NCBI RefSeq assembly: GCF_000337895.1
Contig: NZ_AOMA01000114.1
Location: 1-35,536 of the forward strand
Source of the DNA: Halobiforma nitratireducens JCM 10879
GTDB lineage: Archaea; Halobacteriota; Halobacteria; Halobacteriales; Natrialbaceae
Reading direction: 5' to 3'
DNA: 35,536 nt
Both the position numbers and the translations under genes were made by a program. Positions 7,452 to 15,237 of the stretch are shown here, piece after piece; position 1 is the first letter of the stretch, and each line of letters begins with the position of its first letter. Under the pieces are notes generated by a model. That model made no database searches and was not told the DNA's origin. It saw nothing but the letters and a program-made list of their open reading frames with translations.

Positions 7452-9251
7452 TCAGGTGAAGTCGACCTCGAGCCCGAGGTCGTCGTCTGCGGCTCGTTCC
7501 CGGAGAGCCGTCTGGAGGCGGTCCCGACTGGTGTCTCTGGCCTCGCGGGCGTCCTCGAGGTCGATGTCGTAGACGGTCGTCGACGACCAGAAGAACGACC
7601 GAGAGCTGGCGGTGTCGACGACCAGCGAGGCGATACCGAGCCGACGCTGGAAGATCGACCGGCGGACGGAGACGGTCTGGAGCCGGTAGTAGGGGACGAC
7701 GGTCGTCCGTCGACGCCAGAAGCCGCCGCGGATCACGATGTGGTCGTCGCCGACGTAGTAGCCGATGTGGACGTACCGGAGATGGGCCGCCGGCGGGACC
7801 GCGAGGAACGCGGCTGCAGCGACGTACCAGTTTTCGAACGCGGTCACGGTCGAGACGCCAAACGCGATCGCGACGAACACGGCCGCAAGCAGCGAGTACC
7901 GAACCAGGTATCGGCGTCGCGCGATCGGCGGCGGGCCCTCGAACTTGGGTGTCTCGACCCCGGTGAGATTCTCGGTGAACCGGTAGACACGTGGATGCTG
8001 GGCGAGCGGTACGGCCGACTGACTCCCGCCGTTGCTTTCGGGTCCGTAGCCAGCGGTCTCGACCCACAGCCCGCCGTACTCGATCAGTCGCTGGAGCGGG
8101 TTGTCGGTCACCGTCACTGCCTGGACCTTCTCGGAGGGGATCGACCCGCTGTACCGCTGGAGGAGCCCTCGCTCGTAGACGAAGTCGTCGCCGACTCGAC
8201 CGAGCTGGAAGTCGTAGTAGGTCGCGAACGTGTAGGCGACGCTGAGTGCGTAGGTGACGAGAATACTGATCACGCCCGAAATGATCGTCAGGATACCGTA
8301 GCTCGCCGTGTCGCCGGTCTCGAGGTCCGTGGGACCCCCGAACGGCTGGGCGATCGTCACGAACAGATCGACGACCGCCTCCGTCGCGAAGAAGAAAATA
8401 AAGAGGACGGCAGCGACGGCTGCCGGGCGGAAGGACGTAAACGAGTACAAGAGCAGTTCCTTTGCCTCGAGGTCGAACAGTCGCTCCTTCTGTGGGTGTG
8501 CGGTCGGGTCCTCTCGCCGATCTCTGTCCGTTACCGGGCCGAACCCTTCCGTGCGATCCGCTGGTTCCGGCCCGACTCGGTCCGTTCGCGCGTCGGCCCC
8601 GACATCGCCGGTCGCGTCCCGGACGCGAGTCGTGTCGTCGGCCGCGTTCCGAGGCGGCACTTCTCCGTCGGTCGGTCCGGCTGGTCGGTCGAATTCCTCG
8701 GGCGGTTCCGGACCGATCAGGTCCCGACTGGCGGGTTCGTCTTCGCTTTCGCCTTCCCTTTTGGCTTCGTCCCGGCGGGCCCGTTTTCGGTCCCGCTGTT
8801 GGCCTTTCGCTTCCGCGGTTCGGCGACGGATCTCGCTTTGCAGCCGATTCGCCTCCCCTTCGCTGACGAAGTACAGCGACGCTTCAGTGTCGCCGCCACC
8901 CGCCGTTTCGACCGAAACCGTCGCGAGGCCGAACAGCCGCTGGAAGACACTCTGTCTGATGTCGACGTTCTGGATGCGCCTGTACGGAATCTCACGAGAG
9001 CGACGGGCGACGACTCCCGAAGAGACATCGACAGTATCGGTGGTCACCTCGTAGCCGAAGCGGTAGTAGTAGGCGACGCCGTAGCCGATGCCAAAGAGGA
9101 ATCCGAAGGGGGCGGCGACCGGGACCCAAGCGCCACTGACCGGATCGAAAACCCCCGCGAGCACGACGACGAGGAAGACGGGAATCCAGAGCCAGAGGAA
9201 GCCGTACTGGATGGCGTACGTGACCGCGCTGAGTGGGTGGAGCCGATTCAT
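7452..9251 (-). CDS. PH-domain membrane protein (YdbT-like)
   Basis: A 599-residue membrane protein with three bacterial-type PH (bPH2/DUF304) units. Two transmembrane helices at about 15-35 and 45-62 precede the first PH unit (YEVTTDTVDVSSGVVARRSR, then EIPYRRIQNVDIRQSVFQRL). A disordered, charged insert spans about 145-255 (Arg/Lys-rich, then acidic). Further helix pairs follow at about 265-350 and 440-485, each leading into another PH unit with the RxxxFQRRLGIA-type motif (RLQTVSVRRSIFQRRLGIAS near the end). Bacterial YdbS/YdbT pairs have the same organisation and have been linked to cell-envelope stress and antimicrobial peptide tolerance; that role here is inference. The start at 9251 lies one base past the stop of the upstream PH gene, so the two form an operon. 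Confidence 0.88.
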   Translation of the reverse strand: MNRLHPLSAVTYAIQYGFLWLWIPVFLVVVLAGVFDPVSGAWVPVAAPFGFLFGIGYGVAYYYRFGYEVTTDTVDVSSGVVARRSREIPYRRIQNVDIRQSVFQRLFGLATVSVETAGGGDTEASLYFVSEGEANRLQSEIRRRTAEAKGQQRDRKRARRDEAKREGESEDEPASRDLIGPEPPEEFDRPAGPTDGEVPPRNAADDTTRVRDATGDVGADARTDRVGPEPADRTEGFGPVTDRDRREDPTAHPQKERLFDLEAKELLLYSFTSFRPAAVAAVLFIFFFATEAVVDLFVTIAQPFGGPTDLETGDTASYGILTIISGVISILVTYALSVAYTFATYYDFQLGRVGDDFVYERGLLQRYSGSIPSEKVQAVTVTDNPLQRLIEYGGLWVETAGYGPESNGGSQSAVPLAQHPRVYRFTENLTGVETPKFEGPPPIARRRYLVRYSLLAAVFVAIAFGVSTVTAFENWYVAAAAFLAVPPAAHLRYVHIGYYVGDDHIVIRGGFWRRRTTVVPYYRLQTVSVRRSIFQRRLGIASLVVDTASSRSFFWSSTTVYDIDLEDAREARDTSRDRLQTALRERAADDDLGLEVDFT

Positions 9252-9252
9252 G

Positions 9253-9714
9253 TTAGACCGCGTCGTCGGCTTCGCTGTCGATCGCGAGGTCCCGAAGCGT
9301 ATCCTGTAGCTCGCGGGCACGATCGGGCGTCAGTCCCGGGATTCGAACGTCCGCGTTCCGGGAGCCCGCGGTGTAGACGACGACGCTCGAGAGTCCGAGC
9401 ATACGCTCGATCGGCCCGAACTGCGTATCCACGTGCTGGACGCGGACGAACGGGACCGCCGTCTCGACGAACGTGATCACCCCCCGCTCGAGATACAGCG
9501 CGTCCGACTGGAGTTCGAACTGCCAGATCTGGTAGAGCCGGATGGCATAGAGAATGCCGGCGAGCAACACGAGCACGACGGTGCCGGCGAGCACGGCGGT
9601 CGGCACCGTGACGACGAGCTGATCGACGGCGGCGAGAACGACGCCGAGGACCGCCGCCGTGATCACCCCCTGTGCGATCCAGAGGAAACGAATCCGAGGG
9701 TTGAGCGATTCCAT
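9253..9714 (-). CDS. PH-domain membrane protein (YdbS-like)
   Basis: A 153-residue protein with two transmembrane helices (about 10-30 and 38-60) followed by one PH (bPH2/DUF304) unit at about 65-140. The unit carries the family pattern LYLERGVITFVETAVPFVRV and VDTQFGPIERMLGLSSV. It is the short partner of the long PH protein that begins one base after its stop, matching the small-plus-large ydbS-ydbT layout in bacteria. A TATA-like box 29 bp upstream supports the start. Likely location is the cytoplasmic membrane with the PH unit inside the cell; function unknown in archaea. Confidence 0.88.
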   Translation of the reverse strand: MESLNPRIRFLWIAQGVITAAVLGVVLAAVDQLVVTVPTAVLAGTVVLVLLAGILYAIRLYQIWQFELQSDALYLERGVITFVETAVPFVRVQHVDTQFGPIERMLGLSSVVVYTAGSRNADVRIPGLTPDRARELQDTLRDLAIDSEADDAV

Positions 9715-9737
9715 ACGGGTATCCTATCAGTAGAGTA

Positions 9738-9747
9738 GGATAAAGTT
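9738..9747 (-). promoter_or_regulatory. TATA-like box of the PH operon
   Basis: AACTTTATCC on the minus strand, centred about 29 bp upstream of the ATG at 9714. Confidence 0.5.
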
Positions 9748-9841
9748 GCGGGTCCGACATCGATCCTGCCGAGACTCCAGTCCCGAAACGAGTCATGTAT
9801 CCGACCTGTTCTGGTAGTTTGGATGGCAGGAGTGGAGTGTG

Positions 9842-9901
9842 GTGGAGCAGAGTGGGTGGAGCAGAGTGGGTGGAGCAGAGTGGGTGGAGCAGAGTGGAGT
9901 G
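9842..9901. repeat. 15-bp tandem repeat, 4 copies
   Basis: GTGGAGCAGAGTGGG occurs as three exact consecutive copies (9842-9886) and a fourth with the last base changed. Degenerate GTGGAGT-like units extend the array on both sides. It lies between the bolA stop and the PH operon promoter, in non-coding DNA. Confidence 0.9.
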
Positions 9902-9946
9902 GGGTGGAGTAAAGTAGCAGCCCCGCTGGGCTCCAGTACCCGTCGA

Positions 9947-10201
9947 TCAGCTCTCGTACTCGTCGTACTCCTCGGGCGTGTACGTCGATAGTTCGAGGGC
10001 GTGGATGTCCGTCGTCATATGGTCGTCCAGGGCATCGTACACCTGCTGATGTTGCTGGACTAGTGGTTGTCCCTCGAACACGGGGGAGACGACCGTCGCT
10101 GCGAGGTGGTCGTCGTCGTGTTCGTCGCGTGCGTAGGTGACGGTCGCTTCGGCGTCCTCGAGTTCCGCCTCGATGAGTTCCTCGACGTCTGTGGGTTTCA
10201 T
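9947..10201 (-). CDS. BolA family protein
   Basis: An 84-residue BolA-like protein. The conserved features are an N-terminal helix (KPTDVEELIEAELEDAEATV), a middle strand pair (HLAATVVSPVFEGQPLVQQH) in which the F-x-G-x-x-x-V-x-x-H segment is typical of BolA, and a C-terminal HALELSTYTPEEY segment. BolA proteins partner with monothiol glutaredoxins or act in iron-sulfur cluster maturation and regulation; no glutaredoxin gene is nearby. The start at 10201 has a TATA-like box 28 bp upstream; the longer frame before it would overlap that promoter. It is divergent from the gene at 10300. Confidence 0.9.
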   Translation of the reverse strand: MKPTDVEELIEAELEDAEATVTYARDEHDDDHLAATVVSPVFEGQPLVQQHQQVYDALDDHMTTDIHALELSTYTPEEYDEYES

Positions 10202-10225
10202 ATACGGTTGGTCGGGCGCTCGGGG

Positions 10226-10233
10226 CAAAAGTA
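10226..10233 (-). promoter_or_regulatory. TATA-like box of bolA
   Basis: TACTTTTG on the minus strand, centred about 28 bp upstream of the ATG at 10201. Confidence 0.45.
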
Positions 10234-10268
10234 CCCCGATCGTCGACGGCACTGGTCTCCGTCGCCGC

Positions 10269-10276
10269 GTTTATGC
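10269..10276 (+). promoter_or_regulatory. TATA-like box of the 10300 gene
   Basis: GTTTATGC is centred about 27 bp upstream of the ATG at 10300. Because it includes the earlier in-frame ATG at 10273, that ATG cannot be on the message, which decides the start. Confidence 0.55.
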
Positions 10277-10299
10277 TCCCAGCGAACCCTCTCGAGACC

Positions 10300-10830
10300 A
10301 TGCCACCGTCACTGGCAGCCCGAACCCGGGAGGCGATCGAGGGCCATCCGTTTCTCGTGGCGGCACTGCGGGCCGACGTGGTCAACTACACCGCAGCTGC
10401 CCGGTTTCTCGGGCGGGAGAACGACCTCGAGGGCGATGTCGACGCCATCGCGACCGCATTGCGCCGGTACGCAGAAGAACTGCCAGCTCGCGAAACAGAA
10501 CGGCGGGACGTGCGGGTTCGAATGGAACGCGGCGTCGACGTCTGCGAGGGGGAAAGTCGGAGCGACGGAGCGGCGACGCTGCTTTCGGTCGGGGACATTG
10601 CGATCGAAGACGGCGGCGGCCGGACCGCCATCGTGGCGACCGGCGACATCGACGCGAGCGCGCTGGCGGGGACGCTGCGGACGCTTTCGGTTTCGGGAAT
10701 CGAGCCGGACGCGGCCGCCGTCGGTCGCGACACGCTGCTCGTCGTCGTCGATCGGCTCGAGGGGGCCGACGCGGTCCGGGCGGTCGAAGACGCGCTCGAA
10801 CGGGTTCGAGTACCACCCGGCGACGACTGA
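10300..10830 (+). CDS. Haloarchaeal protein of unknown function (DUF7523-like)
   Basis: A 176-residue soluble protein starting MPPSLAARTREAIEGHPFLV. Residues about 1-60 form a predicted all-helical, HTH-like part (HPFLVAALRADVVNYTAAAR, then FLGRENDLEGDVDAIATALR), in which the VNYTAAARFL stretch is the most distinctive. The second half (about 95-170) reads as alternating strands and helices (TAIVATGDIDASALAGTLRT; DTLLVVVDRLEGADAVRAVE) and resembles an ACT-like small-molecule-binding fold. I recognise it only as a conserved haloarchaeal family found beside bolA and cysS; the DUF name is from memory. An N-terminal DNA-binding plus C-terminal ligand domain would fit a regulator, but this is inference. 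Confidence 0.75.
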   Translation: MPPSLAARTREAIEGHPFLVAALRADVVNYTAAARFLGRENDLEGDVDAIATALRRYAEELPARETERRDVRVRMERGVDVCEGESRSDGAATLLSVGDIAIEDGGGRTAIVATGDIDASALAGTLRTLSVSGIEPDAAAVGRDTLLVVVDRLEGADAVRAVEDALERVRVPPGDD

Positions 10831-10891
10831 CGCCGGTGTGGCGGCGATCGGGGGTGGTCGCGGCAGACCCGGACGATGGGGCCGATAACAG

Positions 10892-10898
10892 CGTTTAA
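10892..10898 (+). promoter_or_regulatory. TATA-like box of cysS
   Basis: CGTTTAA/GTTTAAC lies about 30 bp upstream of the ATG at 10925. Confidence 0.45.
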
Positions 10899-10924
10899 CT
10901 GCCGGCCGCGGATAGACGTGGGTA

Positions 10925-12418
10925 ATGACCCTACGCGTGACGAACACGTTGACGGGGGAAACGGAGCCGTTCGAGCCACAGGACCCGGATAACGTCTTGC
11001 TCTACTACTGTGGCCTGACGGTCTCCGATCCGCCCCACCTGGGCCACGCCCGATCGTGGGTCCACGTCGACGTCATGCACCGCTGGCTCGAGTTCCTCGG
11101 CTACGACGTGCGCCACGTCGAGAACTTCACCGACATCAACGAGAAGATCGTCGCCCGCGTCGGCGAGGGCGACCTCGGCGAGGACGAAAGCGAGGTCGCC
11201 CAGCGATACGTCGAACGCACGCTCGCGGACATGCGCTCGCTGAACCTCCTGCGCGCGGAGGTCTATCCCCGCGTCTCGGAGCACGTCCCCGAGATAATCG
11301 ACCTCGTCGAAACCCTGGTCCAGAAGGGCTACGCCTACGAGTCCAACGGGTCAGTCTACTTCGACGTGACCCAGTTCGACGAGTACGGCAAACTCTCGAA
11401 TCAGGACCTCGAGGAGATCGAGTCCCAGGGCGACCCCGACGAACGCTCGGAAAAGCGCCACCCCGCGGACTTCGCGCTCTGGAAGGCCGGTGGTGTCGGT
11501 CCGGGCGAGATCGCGGAACACCGTCACGAGGGCGCGGCCGATCCCGAGGATGCCTGTGAGACGGCCCGAACGTGGGACTCCCCCTGGGGAGAGGGTCGCC
11601 CCGGCTGGCACATCGAGTGCTCCGCGATGAGCATGACCCACCTCGGCGAGACGCTCGACCTCCACGTCGGCGGTCGCGACCTCGTCTTCCCACACCACGA
11701 AAACGAGATCGCCCAGTCCGAAGCCGCGACCGACGACCGGTTCGCGAAGTACTGGCTCCACTGTGAGCTGTTCCAGATGGACGACGAGAAGATGTCCTCG
11801 AGTCTCGGCAACTTCGTCACCGTCGACGAGGCGGTCGATCGGTGGGGGACGAACGTCCTGCGCACCTTCCTCACCGCGGGCTCGTACAACAGCAAACAGC
11901 TGTACTCCGACGAAACGATCGCCGAGGCCGAAGAACGGTGGGAGCGACTCGAACGTGCCTACGAGGCGGCCGTCGAAGCCGTCGACTCGGCCGACGCCCG
12001 GACGAAGGTTGCCGACGACGGGTTCCGCGGAGCCATCGAGAATGCCCGCGAGGCGTTCGTCGACGCGATGAACGACGACTTCAACACTCGCGAGGCACAG
12101 TCCGCGCTGCTCGAGGTCGCATCGGCGATCAACGGTCATCTCGCGGACCGCGACGAATACGACTACCGTGGCCTACGCGAGGCAGTGGAGACGCTCGAGG
12201 AGCTGGGCGACGTGTTGGGGCTCTCCTTTACCGGCGACACGACGGGATCGGCCGACCTCTCGGGTGACGTGGTCGACCTCGTACTCGACGTCCGCGAGCA
12301 AGAGCGCGCCGACGGGAACTACGAGCGTGCCGACGAGTTACGCGATGAACTCGAGGCGCTGGGAATCGAGGTTCAGGACACCGACGAGGGTCCGACCTAC
12401 CGACTGCCGTCGGAGTAA
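10925..12418 (+). CDS. cysS: Cysteine--tRNA ligase
   Basis: A 497-residue class I aminoacyl-tRNA synthetase charging tRNA-Cys, of normal length. The zinc-binding Cys29 lies in VLLYYCGLTVSDPPHLGHAR, followed at once by the HIGH motif as HLGH. WHIECSAMSMTHLGETLDLH gives the second zinc Cys, and HVGGRDLVFPHHENEIAQSE the His ligand region. The KMSKS motif is EKMSSSLGNF. The C-terminal region (about 340-497) is the helical DALR-type anticodon domain. An acidic insertion near 200-215 (HRHEGAADPEDACET) looks like a halophilic addition. It is transcribed alone from its own promoter. Confidence 0.97.
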   Translation: MTLRVTNTLTGETEPFEPQDPDNVLLYYCGLTVSDPPHLGHARSWVHVDVMHRWLEFLGYDVRHVENFTDINEKIVARVGEGDLGEDESEVAQRYVERTLADMRSLNLLRAEVYPRVSEHVPEIIDLVETLVQKGYAYESNGSVYFDVTQFDEYGKLSNQDLEEIESQGDPDERSEKRHPADFALWKAGGVGPGEIAEHRHEGAADPEDACETARTWDSPWGEGRPGWHIECSAMSMTHLGETLDLHVGGRDLVFPHHENEIAQSEAATDDRFAKYWLHCELFQMDDEKMSSSLGNFVTVDEAVDRWGTNVLRTFLTAGSYNSKQLYSDETIAEAEERWERLERAYEAAVEAVDSADARTKVADDGFRGAIENAREAFVDAMNDDFNTREAQSALLEVASAINGHLADRDEYDYRGLREAVETLEELGDVLGLSFTGDTTGSADLSGDVVDLVLDVREQERADGNYERADELRDELEALGIEVQDTDEGPTYRLPSE

Positions 12419-12574
12419 GCGGTTCCCGGCTCGACCGGCCACCCTCGGTCGCCGGACTGGGTCTTCGGGAGCCCTCGACGAGCACGTCCGCTCCCGGAGC
12501 GGACCGCTCGAGGTGACCCGGATAGTGCCTTCGAGGTACGTCGAGTTTGACGGTCGGCTCAGAGTGTCTCCGTG

Positions 12575-12754
12575 TCATTGTTGGTCGTCGATCCGCTCGC
12601 CGCCGAGGATCCGGAGGTCCGGATCGGCACAGTCACAGATATCCCGGCCGCCGACCGGTTCGATACGACCGTTGCTCCAGATGCGAACCAGTCCGATCGA
12701 CCCGCAGTCGTCACACCGGGCGGCAGCCCGGCGCTTTTCGTTATCGCCAGCCAT
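12575..12754 (-). CDS. 59-residue Cys-rich small protein (probable zinc binder)
   Basis: This short frame, found by direct translation, runs from the ATG at 12754 to a TGA at 12575-12577. It begins MAGDNEKRRAAARCDDCGSI and ends near LRILGGERIDDQQ. Cys14-X2-Cys17 and Cys40-X-Cys42 could bind one zinc ion, as in the many tiny zinc-ribbon proteins of haloarchaea. Its composition (no bias shadowing another gene, acidic with an Arg-rich start) and position in an otherwise empty 450 bp gap between convergently placed genes support a real gene. No family name is assigned. Function unknown; nucleic acid binding is a guess from the CxxC/CxC pattern. Confidence 0.65.
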   Translation of the reverse strand: MAGDNEKRRAAARCDDCGSIGLVRIWSNGRIEPVGGRDICDCADPDLRILGGERIDDQQ

Positions 12755-12870
12755 CCGTTCGGGCGACGATCGATCGCGGCAAGCAGCTGCGAGCCACTAC
12801 ACCGGTCGGTCGAAGCAGCGTCGTCCCGATTATCGCTATCGTCATCGTCATCGTCGGACCAGTTCGGAAA

Positions 12871-13386
12871 TCACTCCTCGAGTGTCAGTTCGACCCCGGT
12901 GAACGGACCCCGGATATGGTGGTACTCGCTCGAGGACGTTCGCTGGAGATCGAGCGGCTCATCACTGTCTGGAAGCGACGTTTCCGCGAACAGAAACGCA
13001 CGAAGCGACGGGGCTCGCTCGTAGCTGACGACGTACGTTCCATACGTCGGCAGGTCCTCGGGACGCCACGTGAGGCCGCGCTCGCGAATCCTGATCCGAG
13101 AGTTGGGCGTGTACTGGTACGCGTACATCGCGCCCTCTATCGTCGCTTCGGAGCCGGCCGTTTCGTCGGTGGCGGCCGTCTCCGTACCGTCGGTTGCCAA
13201 AGCGGCCGTTCCGGTCCCGATCACCCCCGCAACCGTCGCCGTGGCGCTGTACTCGAGGACGCGACGCCGTGAGGGAGCGGGTATCGTTCGCGTCGTTCCC
13301 GTATCCCCTCGAGCGTCGGGGTCGGGGTCGGTGTCGAACCTGGTGCCGGTATCGGTATCGATATGGGTATCGTGTTCGCTCCTCAT
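12871..13386 (-). CDS. Hypothetical protein with Tat-type signal
   Basis: A 171-residue protein of no known family. The N-terminal ~35 residues are a low-complexity Asp/Thr run (HDTHIDTDTGTRFDTDPDPD). A twin-arginine motif follows (SRRRVLEYSATATVAGVIGT) with a hydrophobic stretch ending in TAALA at about residue 63, as in Tat-exported proteins, although the signal sits unusually far from the proposed start. If translation began closer to the motif the leader would be conventional, but no ATG is available there. The mature part (about 82-171) carries several aromatic residues and a RIRIRERGLTWRPEDLPTYG segment. Probably exported; role unknown. Confidence 0.65.
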   Translation of the reverse strand: MRSEHDTHIDTDTGTRFDTDPDPDARGDTGTTRTIPAPSRRRVLEYSATATVAGVIGTGTAALATDGTETAATDETAGSEATIEGAMYAYQYTPNSRIRIRERGLTWRPEDLPTYGTYVVSYERAPSLRAFLFAETSLPDSDEPLDLQRTSSSEYHHIRGPFTGVELTLEE

Positions 13387-13529
13387 CGAAAATCGACCTG
13401 TGACAGCGGCACCGACATCGATCGGCGAAAAAAAGGTTTGTTCGAGGTCGCGTTGACCTTCGTCACCGTCTCGCTTTCACTCACGGGAGTTATTCACTAC
13501 CCGTAATCGTCTACTCTCGTGCAAGTGAA

Positions 13530-13538
13530 ACTTTCATA
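13530..13538 (+). promoter_or_regulatory. TATA-like box of the Mn catalase gene
   Basis: ACTTTCATA is centred about 29 bp upstream of the ATG at 13563. It is a weaker match than others in this window. Confidence 0.35.
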
Positions 13539-13562
13539 GGCGAATTCGAGGTCACTAGAACG

Positions 13563-14393
13563 ATGTTCTTCCACGAACCCGAGCTGCAGTACGAGGTCAC
13601 CGTCGAGGACCCGGACCCTCACTTCGCGAAACTTCTCCAGCAGGCGATCGGCGGCCAGGAGGGAGAGATGCGCGTCGCGATGCAGTACATGTTCCAGGCG
13701 TGGGCGCTCCCGGAGGAGTACGAGGCCTATCGGAACCTGCTCATGGAGACCGCCGTCGAGGAACTGGGCCACATCGAGTTGCTCGCGACGGCCGTCACGA
13801 AGAACCTGCGGGGCTCGCCCAAGGAGATGCGCGAGGAGACCGACGAGACGGCCGCCGCGGCTGCGGCGATGACCGGCCAGAACCCACGGCAGTTCCTCTC
13901 CTCGGGGCTCTCCGCAATGCCGGTCGACAGCAACGGCGTTCCGTTCGACGGCTCGTACGTCGCCGCGTCCGGAAACCTCGCCGGCGACCTCTACGCGAAC
14001 GTGATGGCCGAGGCAATCGGACGGACGCTCGCAACTCGCCTCTGGGAGTACACCAGCGACCCCGGGATGGAAGATTTGTTGTCGTACCTGATTGCCCGGG
14101 ATACGATGCACCAGAACCAGTGGCTCGAGGCCCTCGAGAGCCTGGAGGACCCGGTTCCGGTTCCGGCGAGTTTCTCCCAAGAAGAGGAAAACCAGGCGGT
14201 CAATTACGCGTTCATGTCGACACGCCGGGACGCCCAGCCGGACCCAGGCCAGCCGTGGACGCAAGGCGCGACACCGGACGGAAACGGCGAGTTCTCGTAT
14301 CTCGCCGAGCAGCCGGGAGACGGCGACGGTGTGCCGTCGGAGCCGGACCCGTCGACGTACAACGACCCACAGCCGGACGACCAACAACGCTAA
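13563..14393 (+). CDS. Manganese catalase family protein
   Basis: A 276-residue non-heme catalase of the ferritin-like four-helix-bundle fold, converting hydrogen peroxide to water and oxygen. All five dimanganese ligands expected from the bacterial enzymes can be placed: Glu35 (GGQEGEMRVAMQY), Glu67 and His70 (ETAVEELGHIELL), Glu150 (VMAEAIGRTLATR) and His183 (RDTMHQNQW). The C-terminal ~60 residues are a Pro/Asp/Gln-rich tail (QPDPGQPWTQGATPDG) typical of the subunit-wrapping arm but strongly acidic. It is probably cytoplasmic. The next gene on the same strand starts 56 bp later with its own TATA-like box, so co-transcription is not needed. Confidence 0.94.
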   Translation: MFFHEPELQYEVTVEDPDPHFAKLLQQAIGGQEGEMRVAMQYMFQAWALPEEYEAYRNLLMETAVEELGHIELLATAVTKNLRGSPKEMREETDETAAAAAAMTGQNPRQFLSSGLSAMPVDSNGVPFDGSYVAASGNLAGDLYANVMAEAIGRTLATRLWEYTSDPGMEDLLSYLIARDTMHQNQWLEALESLEDPVPVPASFSQEEENQAVNYAFMSTRRDAQPDPGQPWTQGATPDGNGEFSYLAEQPGDGDGVPSEPDPSTYNDPQPDDQQR

Positions 14394-14419
14394 GCCCGGA
14401 CGTGAGAGTCGGCGGCGGA

Positions 14420-14427
14420 CTTATCTT
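14420..14427 (+). promoter_or_regulatory. TATA-like box of the lipoprotein gene
   Basis: CTTATCTT is centred about 26 bp upstream of the ATG at 14449. Confidence 0.45.
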
Positions 14428-14448
14428 GGCACGCGTCGAGAAGCCCCT

Positions 14449-15201
14449 ATGCATCGACGGCAGTTCGTCGCGGCGGCCACAACCGGCACCCTCGCTGCGA
14501 CGGCAGGCTGTCTCGGCGACTTCCTCGAGGACGTGACGACGTTTTCGGCCTCGCCGGCGGTCGTCGCCGAGGCCGTCGCCGCCGACGCCGGGTACGACTA
14601 CCGTGGGACCGAGTCGTCAGTGGCGACCGAAACCGTCGCGGGCGAGTCGATCGAGGCGACCAATTACGTCAGCGAGTACGTCCGGACGCTCGACCTGCCG
14701 TTCGATATCGGCGGTGATAGCGATGGGGGAGAGGGCGGAGACGAGGACGAAGACGAAGACGAAGACAACGGCACCGAAGCAGGCGCTTTCGGCATCCTGA
14801 CGACCCCACAAGTGAGCGTCGCCGGCGAGGACTTCAACCCCGTCGCCGGCGTGTCGCGCTCCGAAATCGCCGGGCGCGTCCAGGACCAGTACGAGGAACT
14901 CGAGGTCGACGACGAGCCGATCGATCGCCGCGAACGCGAGGTGCTCGGCAGTTCGACGACGGTAGACACCTTCGAGGGTGAAGCGACGCTACAGGGGCTT
15001 TCGACCGTCGACGTCTACGTCGACGTGGCGACGCCCGATCGGGACGGCGACCACTTCGTGATCGTGGGCGTCTATCCGGACGCAGCGGGCCTCGATCGCG
15101 AGTCGGAAGCCGAACGGGTCGACGCGCTACTCGAGGGGATCGAACACGGCGACAGCGTCGACGTCGACGTCGATATCGATGTCGATGTCGAGGACGACTG
15201 A
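14449..15201 (+). CDS. Tat lipoprotein of unknown function (DUF6517-like)
   Basis: A 250-residue haloarchaeal lipoprotein. The start MHRRQFVAAATTGTLAATAG followed by C21 gives a twin-arginine signal with a lipobox (TAGC), so it is likely exported folded and anchored by lipid outside the membrane. The mature part has an acidic low-complexity spacer at about 90-110 (GGEGGDEDEDEDEDN) and a C-terminal alternating Asp-Val tail (VDVDVDIDVDVEDD). The conserved core between (ASPAVVAEAVAADAGYDYRG; GILTTPQVSVAGEDFNPVAG) fits the haloarchaeal DUF6517 family as I remember it. No enzymatic motif is visible. Start chosen by the signal peptide and by the promoter 26 bp upstream. Confidence 0.82.
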   Translation: MHRRQFVAAATTGTLAATAGCLGDFLEDVTTFSASPAVVAEAVAADAGYDYRGTESSVATETVAGESIEATNYVSEYVRTLDLPFDIGGDSDGGEGGDEDEDEDEDNGTEAGAFGILTTPQVSVAGEDFNPVAGVSRSEIAGRVQDQYEELEVDDEPIDRREREVLGSSTTVDTFEGEATLQGLSTVDVYVDVATPDRDGDHFVIVGVYPDAAGLDRESEAERVDALLEGIEHGDSVDVDVDIDVDVEDD

Positions 15202-15237
15202 TACGGTTTCCTGTAGTTACAGCAATCCGTACGAGAA

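Noticed and set aside
7740..9476. Very long plus-strand frame antisense to the PH operon
   Set aside because: Shadow produced by GC-rich third positions; crosses two real genes.
14730..14770. GACGAA-rich repeat as a microsatellite
   Set aside because: In-frame coding for an acidic linker of the lipoprotein.
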